Below, one piece after another: positions 57,868-64,000 of a DNA stretch of 64,000 nucleotides. A program made the translations under genes and the position numbers. The notes beneath the pieces are model-generated. The model was not told where the DNA came from, ran no database searches, and saw only the letters and a list, made by a program, of their open reading frames with translations. Numbering within the stretch: position 1 is the stretch's first letter; each line of letters opens with the position of its first letter. The stretch is from Lycium barbarum. Taxonomy: Eukaryota; Streptophyta; Magnoliopsida; Solanales; Solanaceae. The stretch covers positions 3,921,001 through 3,985,000 of the forward strand of contig NC_083348.1 in the NCBI RefSeq assembly GCF_019175385.1, written 5' to 3'.

Positions 57868-58801
57868 TGTAACTTTTTCGCTCAGACAGTCGACTAACTT
57901 AGAACACTAGTCGACTATAAAGCAATGCAGTAATAAAAGTGCAGAAAGTAAATGACACCAGGTATTTTATACTGGTTCAGATTCAATGTGAATCCTAGTC
58001 TAGTCCCGTTGGGTTGCAAGGGTGTTCTCTGCAGCTCTTTGTAAATGGATTGGTACAATGGTTTGTTTAAATGGAGATTGATACAATGGTTTGTTTAAAT
58101 GGAGCTCCTATGTCTACACTCAAACACTCGTAATCTTTTTGATACAATGCCTCACAAACTATACTATATCTCTCCTTTCTTTTTTGTTTACACTATATCA
58201 CTCAAGAATACAATGTTTGTGAAAAGTAAAGCAGAGAGCTTGAGAGTATGAGACGAAAGTATATGTTTCTTCGTCTCTAGAGTCTTGAATATATAGTCTT
58301 CAAATCAACTAGCCGTTAGACTCTTTTTCAGCAGAGATGTCAACCCAAGATAATTAATCCTTGTAAATTAGGAATATTGAGGATCCTAATTTCCAAGAAT
58401 AAAACAAGAGCTCATTAAGTCTGTAATGCTTCTTTCCTTCAGTGACATCACCCTTATTTAGTAGATACTTGTTTCCTTGTGCGTCCTTGATGAATAATCA
58501 ATGTTGTATAGCAAATTTCCTTATGCGTCGTTTGCCTTGTTTGAATGGTACTTGTTTCCTTGTATATGCAGATTTGATTTAATGCTTGAATCTCCAGGAT
58601 TGTGCTGATTTGATTGCTTGAGTAAAATCTGATCCTTGTTCCAAAAATAAGCAAGAGCTTATTTTCTTCGTGCCTTGAAATACTTTCCTTATGCAGCCGA
58701 CTGAACTCTTTTTGTCCATTGGGCTTTTCTGTCCAATGGATTTGGTTGAACCTTTGAGTATAATACCTACAAAACAATTTTTCACCATTAAAATCATAAC
58801 A
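57868..58801 (-). repeat. 3' LTR of Sirevirus-like element
   Basis: 934 bp; minus strand TGTTATGATTTTAATGG...AAAAAGTTACA. The right end is fixed by the polypurine tract. The left end is inferred from the TG...CA rule, since the other LTR is not in the window. Confidence 0.7.
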
Positions 58802-58809
58802 CTAATAAT

Positions 58810-58822
58810 CTCCCCCTTTTTG
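58810..58822 (-). promoter_or_regulatory. Polypurine tract, Sirevirus-like element
   Basis: On the minus strand CAAAAAGGGGGAG lies eight bases before the LTR start. Confidence 0.8.
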
Positions 58823-59221
58823 ATGATGACAAAAAAAATACTCAAAGTAAGTGTAACTGTAGTCAACTTCCCTATTTAACTTGTTGATTCTAGTCCATGA
58901 ATAATGCTCCTCCTGAATAGTTGATTTTTCCCCCTGAATAGTTGCCTCATCCAGACTTTGCAGTGCTCTTTTTCCCCCCTTTGGCATCAATCAAAAAGAG
59001 AAACACACAGCAAAACCAAAATAATAATACACAGAATAGAGGGATAATAGGGTTAGATCAGATGGCTGGATTGACCAGCACCAAAAGAGTCCAAAAAGGG
59101 CTAAAAAAACAGCCACAAAACATAGTCTAGTTCTAGTAAAGACCAACAAAAATAACATAGTAAAGATGGACTTATGTCCAAAACCAAAAAATTGTCTAAA
59201 ACGAGCAGGTCATAACACAAC

Positions 59222-60646
59222 TAATCCTGCTCCCCTTCAGAGTGCTGCTCCTGCTGTTCCTCTTCCTACTGCTGAGCAAAGGGCCTAAGGAACTAAGCTA
59301 AGGTGTTAACCATAGCATGCTTCATGGCATCCAGAGTTGTAGTCAACTTAGCAGGAGGGCTATCAACGCTACCTTGCAATTTGGTAGCCAATTTCTGCTT
59401 TCCTTAAGCCACCATCAATCATTATACGCAGTCGAGCAACATCAGCACTTGCCTCCTTAGAGACATCCCTGAGTTTTTCCATCTAAAAGTGAGTGGACAC
59501 ACGGAGATCTTTGAGGGAATCAAGTTTGTCATCAAGGGCTGATAGTTTAGCAAGAATATCAGAAGGGGGGTTCGAAGAGGAAGGTTTGGATTCTTGGAAA
59601 ACAAGAGGACAGGGGTTCTCAGGTTCCTTATCCACATCCTTCTTGAGAACCCAAGCATCATCCATACAAATATATCCCATACTGACAAAAGCTCTAGAGT
59701 CATAACATTGTTTAACAAAGATAGGAGGTTGGTCATCAAGATTAACATAATAGGCTTCTATAATGCGAGTAATGAGCATACCATAGGGAAGATTAGTGGG
59801 ATCAGAAGCAGATTCTAACATGTGGTTCATGACTAGAGAGGAGAGGTGAAGCTTACGTTTTTTAACCAGACAGTAGGTAAAGAGAGTATCACGCTGAGTA
59901 AGAGTTGACAAAGAGCCTACACGAGCCATGATGTTGGTGGCAACAATATGAGCAAGTACACGGGTTTCAAAAGACAAATTTTTTGGGCCTAAGTGAGGGG
60001 GCAGACAACTAGTTGATTCAAGAGAAATAGACCACTTGGCCTGTTCATAAGAAACCTCAAAATCTGACGGCCATGAGTTACGAGGTAAAGCAGAAAAACC
60101 AGAGCTTTTGATATTAAACATTTCATTAAAGCCAGAATTGTCAAACAAAATACGAGTGCCAAAAACAAGGGTTTCAAGTTTATCATCCTTAGTAGCTCTA
60201 AGATTAGCATAAAACATGTGAATATGGTGTTCATAAACTTGAGGAGGTGCATAGGAGAAAAGATTTACCCAGCCTTGAAAGTCAAAAAATTGTTGAATAT
60301 GACAATGCAACGAAGAGATAACATCAAAGTCCACAATTCGACCATGAGCAAAAGATCTACCTTTAAGGGAGTGAAATAGGTCAGAATTTAGGGTAGACCA
60401 GAAGTTTCGACGGTCAAGAAAGGCATTTTCATAGTCAAACTTAAATTTCTTGGAAGACTCACCACACTCTTCATCTGCATGGTCATGTTTACCAGAGGAA
60501 CAAAGAGACAACGAATTTGCACAGTTGTGAGGAGAGGAAACAGAGCCATCAGAGTCTATTTTAATTGGGGATGAGGCTTTACCTTTGTTCTTGTTTCTCG
60601 AGCTTTTGCGAGTGGAAAGGGAAGAATGTTTCTGTGTTTTGGCCAT
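59222..60646 (-). pseudogene. Extra ORF downstream of copia pol (plant-transposon-protein type)
   Basis: From ATG at 60646 the frame runs 387 codons to a TAG at 59483-59485. It starts with a basic Ser/Lys-rich tail (SRNKNKGKASSPIKIDSDGS) and then has a compact region with GRIVDFDVISSLHCHIQQFF, YEHHIHMFYANLRATKDDKL and VKKRKLHLSSLVMNHMLESA. This resembles the 'putative plant transposon protein' domain, recalled from the family and not searched. Beyond the TAG the frame continues with MEKLRDVSKEASADVARLRI and, after a frameshift, an acidic EEEQQEQHSEGEQD end at 59222, so the ancestral protein was longer. No membrane segment or signal peptide is obvious, which argues against an envelope protein. 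Function unknown. Confidence 0.65.
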
Positions 60647-60936
60647 GGTTTAAGATGAGTAAGAAGAGAAGAAGGTTGTTGAGTGTCGAAGAATGGAAGG
60701 ATAGACGGTTTTAATGGAGTTTTAGGGGATAATGAAAAGTCATGGAAGAGGAAAGGTTTATGGGGAAGTGGGAGACGTGGTGGAAGAATGAAAAGGCGAT
60801 AGAAAAGAGAGAAAGGGGTAATGATGATATTTATGAGAATGCGTGAATTGGGGAAATTTTAAGAGGTGGTAATTAATGAAGGGACTGAAGCAATTCAGTG
60901 AAAGGAAAATCAAACAAGTTGCCAAAAATAACGCAG

Positions 60937-63900
60937 CTATATAGGATTATCAGTAATTCCCAAAGATTTTCTAAGCATGCAAAATCTTTCCTCGAGTAAG
61001 GGTTTTGTAAAAATATCAGCAAGTTGATTTTCAGTGGAAACAAATTGTAATTCAATAGACCCTTTGATAACATGATCTCCAATAAAATGATGTTTAATAT
61101 CTATATGCTTTGCTCTAGAATGATGCACAGGGCTTTTAGACAGACATATAGCACTTGAATTATCACAAAAAAATTTAACAGGCTTAAATAACAGATCATA
61201 ATCACTTAGTTGATGCACCATCCATAGAAGTTGAGCACAGCATTGCCCAACAGTAATATATTCAGCTTCAGTAGTAGAAATACAAACACATCCTTGTTTT
61301 TTGGTATGCCAAGAAATTAATAATTTTCCAAGTAGTTGACAGGAACCACTTGTGCTTTTTCTATCATCTTTATCACCTGCAAAATCAACATCAGAGAATC
61401 CTTCTAGTTTGAAGGGATTAGTTTTGGGATACCATAATCCATATGAAATTGTTCCAAGTAAATATCTAATTATTCGTTTTACAGCACTAAGATGAGATTC
61501 CTTAGGAGCTGACTGAAAACGAGCACATTTGCAAACACTAAACATGATGTCCTGTCGACTAGCAGTAAGACACAGTAAAGAGCCTATCATTCCTCTATAT
61601 TTAGTCTCATCAACTGCTTTACATGTATCATCTTTGTCAATGGAACATGTGGAACTCATAAGAGTTTTCATAACTTTAGCATCACTTAGGCCAAATTTGT
61701 GAACAAGCTCCTTTGTATACTTACTTTGACAAATGAATATTCCTTTGTCAGATTGATGAATTTGAAGTCCCAAGAAAAATGTTAGTTCACCCATCATACT
61801 TATTTCGAATTCACTTTGCATGAATCAGAAAATTCCTTACACAAAGAGGGGTTAGAATTTCCAATAATAATATCATCCACATAAATCTGTATAATTAGAT
61901 TTCCAGAGAAAGATCTTTTAATGAAAAGTGTTGTATCAATCTTTCATCTAGAGAATCCATGTTCTACTAAGAAAGTACTTAATCGATCATATCAAGCTCT
62001 AGGAGCTTGTTTAAGACCATATAAAGCCTTACTTTGCTTGAACACAAAATTCGAATAGATTCTAACCGTGCAACAGGAGCGAATGTTTCATCATAGTTGA
62101 CTCCTTCCTGTTGTGAGTAGCCTTGGGCAACCAGACGTGCTTTGTTTCTCACAACTTCGCCTGCTTCATTTAACTTGTTTCTGAAAACCCATTTTGTTCC
62201 TATTACTGATCCTTTTTCAGGCTTGGGAACTAAATTACATACTTTATTTTTGTCAAACTGATCCAGTCCTTCTTTCATCGCCTTAATCCAATGATCATCC
62301 TTTAAAGCATCATCTACTTTCTTTGGCTCAAGTTGAGATATGAGTGCCATATTTGCATTTTTTTTTACAAGATGCTCGAGTCTTCATTCCTTCATTTATT
62401 TCCCTAATGACAAATTTTTTAGGATAATCAGGCTCACTCCTCCATTATTTGGAACAGGTCCAATTGTAAGATTAGTCGACTCATCAGCAGAGGTAGTTTC
62501 TTTTGATGAGAGTTTCTGATCAGTTAAAGGAGTAATCATAGTGACTGAAGGTTGGCAAACATCTTCATCTGCAAATGTTTCTTTCTCAACCAAGCGATTA
62601 GTATCATCAAAAATAATATGAACATGTTCTTCAATAGATTTAATGCGTTTATTGAAAATTCTACAGGATCTGCTATTATTTGAGTAGCAAACAAAAATAC
62701 CTTCATCACTTCGAGGATCAAACTTACCAATGTTGTCCTTTCCATTATTGTGCACAAAACATTTGCACCCAAATGAGTGAAAATAACTAATATTGGGTTT
62801 TATTACCATTCCATAGCTCATAAGGGTTTTCTTTAGAATAGGTCGAATCAGGCACCTGTTCAATACATGACATGTTGTGCTTACAACTTCTGCCCAAAAG
62901 TGATGTGGCAGATTGTGTTCTAAAATCATTGGTCTAGCCATGTCTTGTAAGGTTCTGTTCTTTCTTTCAACAACACCATTTTGTTGAGGAGATCTTGGTG
63001 AAGAAAAGTTATGCGCATAACCTTGTTCATTGCAGAAATCCTCAAAGGCCCTGTTTTCAAATTCTCCTCCATGATCACTCCTTATGGAAGTAATGTAGTA
63101 TCCTTTGTCAGGTTGAACTTTCTCACAGAAAAACTTAAAATTCTTTAGAGTATCATCCTTATGAGCAAGAAATATAACCCAAGTAAAACGGGAGAAATCA
63201 TCAACGATAACGAAAGCATACCTTTTTCCTCCAATGCTAGCAGTTCTAGTAGGACCAACAAGGTCCATATGTAGAAGCTGCAAGGCTTTAGAAGTAGATA
63301 CAATATCTTTGGAATTAAAAGAACTTCTTGTTTGCTTGCCTTTCTGACAAGCATCACATATATGATCTTTTGGACAGTTTATTTTAGGCAGGCCTAATAC
63401 TAAATCGTGTTTGGCTAATTTCTCAATTAGCCGCATGCTAGCATGTCCAAGTCTGTGCCAAACCCAAGGATCTTCTCCTATTGAAGCCAAGCAAATGTGT
63501 CCAGCTGGACTTTTAACAAAGTCAAGCACATACACATTCTTTGTTCTGATGCCAGGAAGAATTTCTTTTCCAGTTTTGTCTTCTATGACACAACCTGTCT
63601 TCTTGAACCTTACCTCTAAATGAGAATCACATAGCTGACTGATACTTAAGAGGTTATAGTTGAGTCCTTCAACAAGATAAACATTAGTGATATCACAAGA
63701 GTTATTAAAAGAATTAGTTCATGTACCAATTACTGTTCCTGTTGAGTTGTCACCAAAAGTAACTAATCCTCCATCAAAGTCTGCGACTGATTTGAACAAA
63801 CTTTTGTCGCCTGTCATGTGACTGGAACACGCATTATCTAGATACCATTTACCTTTTGATTTCTTCTTGCGGTGTTTCTGCAAAACAAAGTATTTACTTT

Positions 63901-64000
63901 CTTTTAGGTACCCAAGCTTCCTTGGGTCCTTGAGAGTTAGTGCTCTGATGATTGATCTTAGGCTTCCATATCCAACCTGGAGAAGATGTGTAGCGAAATC
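60937..64000 (-). pseudogene. pol of Sirevirus-like copia element (protease to RNase H)
   Basis: Right to left: protease region KWYLDNACSSHMTGDKSLF near 63855-63800 with DNA where DSG is expected; integrase (frame open from about 63718 to 62396) with WHRLGHASMRL and CDACQKGKQ for zinc binding and a D-D-E triad in HMDLVGP, SIRSDHGGE and VVERKNRT, 35 residues between the last two; reverse transcriptase with [20 protein letters not shown] near 62190, [20 protein letters not shown] and YVDD at about 61872-61883; RNase H with GFSDVDFAGDKDDRKSTSGS near 61410, ISTTEAEYITVGQCCAQLLW, FCDNSSAICLSKSPVHHSRA and ending LADIFTKPL. Breaks: TGA near 63720, frameshifts between 62396 and 62350 and between 62050 and 61979, and one near 61821. 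Confidence 0.9.

Larger units (their letters stand above)
57868..64000 (-). mobile_element. Sirevirus-like copia element (3' LTR, extra ORF, pol; continues past the window)
   Basis: On the minus strand the order is protease, integrase, reverse transcriptase, RNase H (right to left from 64000 to 60937), an extra ORF (60646-59222), a polypurine tract and the 3' LTR (58801-57868). Copia elements with an ORF between pol and the 3' LTR belong mostly to the Sirevirus group. Gag and the 5' LTR lie beyond 64000. Confidence 0.85.

Noticed and set aside
59483..60646. Retroviral envelope protein
   Set aside because: No signal peptide or membrane segment is visible; only the position matches env-like ORFs.

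Overview
This window is plant nuclear DNA, almost certainly from a eudicot and most likely Solanaceae. The basis is the set of transposon families (Tekay-type Ty3/gypsy with 2.7-3.7 kb LTRs, Tat-type gypsy with a second RNase H, Tork-type and Sirevirus-type copia, L1 and RTE LINEs, Stowaway and Tourist MITEs), the TATA/splice-site style, and the first two coding exons of a plant oxidosqualene cyclase. The species cannot be fixed from sequence alone. The window is dominated by nested mobile elements; the only host gene recognised is the cyclase 5' end at 55.3-56.3 kb.

Layout. 1-27424: one decayed Tekay-like gypsy element (+), 5' LTR cut by the window edge, 3' LTR 24592-27424. Two younger elements sit inside it with perfect 5-bp target duplications: (a) 1250-8187, a non-autonomous gag-only element (+) whose LTRs carry six versus three copies of an 81-bp repeat, inserted in gag; (b) 11387-24080, a minus-strand element of unusual form, LTR-internal-LTR-internal-LTR, with ~3.65 kb LTRs and ~0.87 kb non-coding internal regions, inserted in the integrase region of pol. 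Each internal region of (b) contains a ~102-bp segment that I recognise as derived from 5S ribosomal RNA. 28.5-29.2 kb: truncated RTE LINE. 29.6-29.8 kb: MITE relic. 29982-32806: 5'-truncated L1 (-) abutting a Tat-lineage gypsy (-, 32807-38456) that has lost its 3' part. 38.5-43 kb: AT-rich intergenic DNA with a foldback MITE, a tRNA-derived SINE with 13-bp target duplication, a TAA-flanked Tourist-like MITE and a tandem duplication. About 43.0-54.1 kb: a nearly full-length but decayed L1 (-) split by an intact copia element (44200-49302, +) with one 1301-codon polyprotein, almost identical LTRs and CACAT target duplication. 54.4-54.9 kb: MITE. 55.3-56.3 kb: promoter, 5' UTR intron and coding exons 1-2 of the cyclase. 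56.3-57.87 kb: Stowaway MITE, C-rich and degenerate short-repeat DNA. 57868-64000: a minus-strand Sirevirus-like copia element with its 3' LTR, an extra ORF downstream of pol, and pol up to the window edge.

How it fits together: nearly every long ORF belongs to a mobile element. Only the copia element at 44.2-49.3 kb looks able to move by itself. The two nested non-autonomous gypsy elements would need enzymes from elsewhere. The cyclase may be a live gene with a transposon-inflated second intron or a truncated remnant; the window does not reach far enough to say. The most unusual points are the 5S-derived segment inside the tandem element, a hairpin with compensatory stem changes just upstream of the 3' LTR in all three Tekay-like families, and the tandem three-LTR structure itself.
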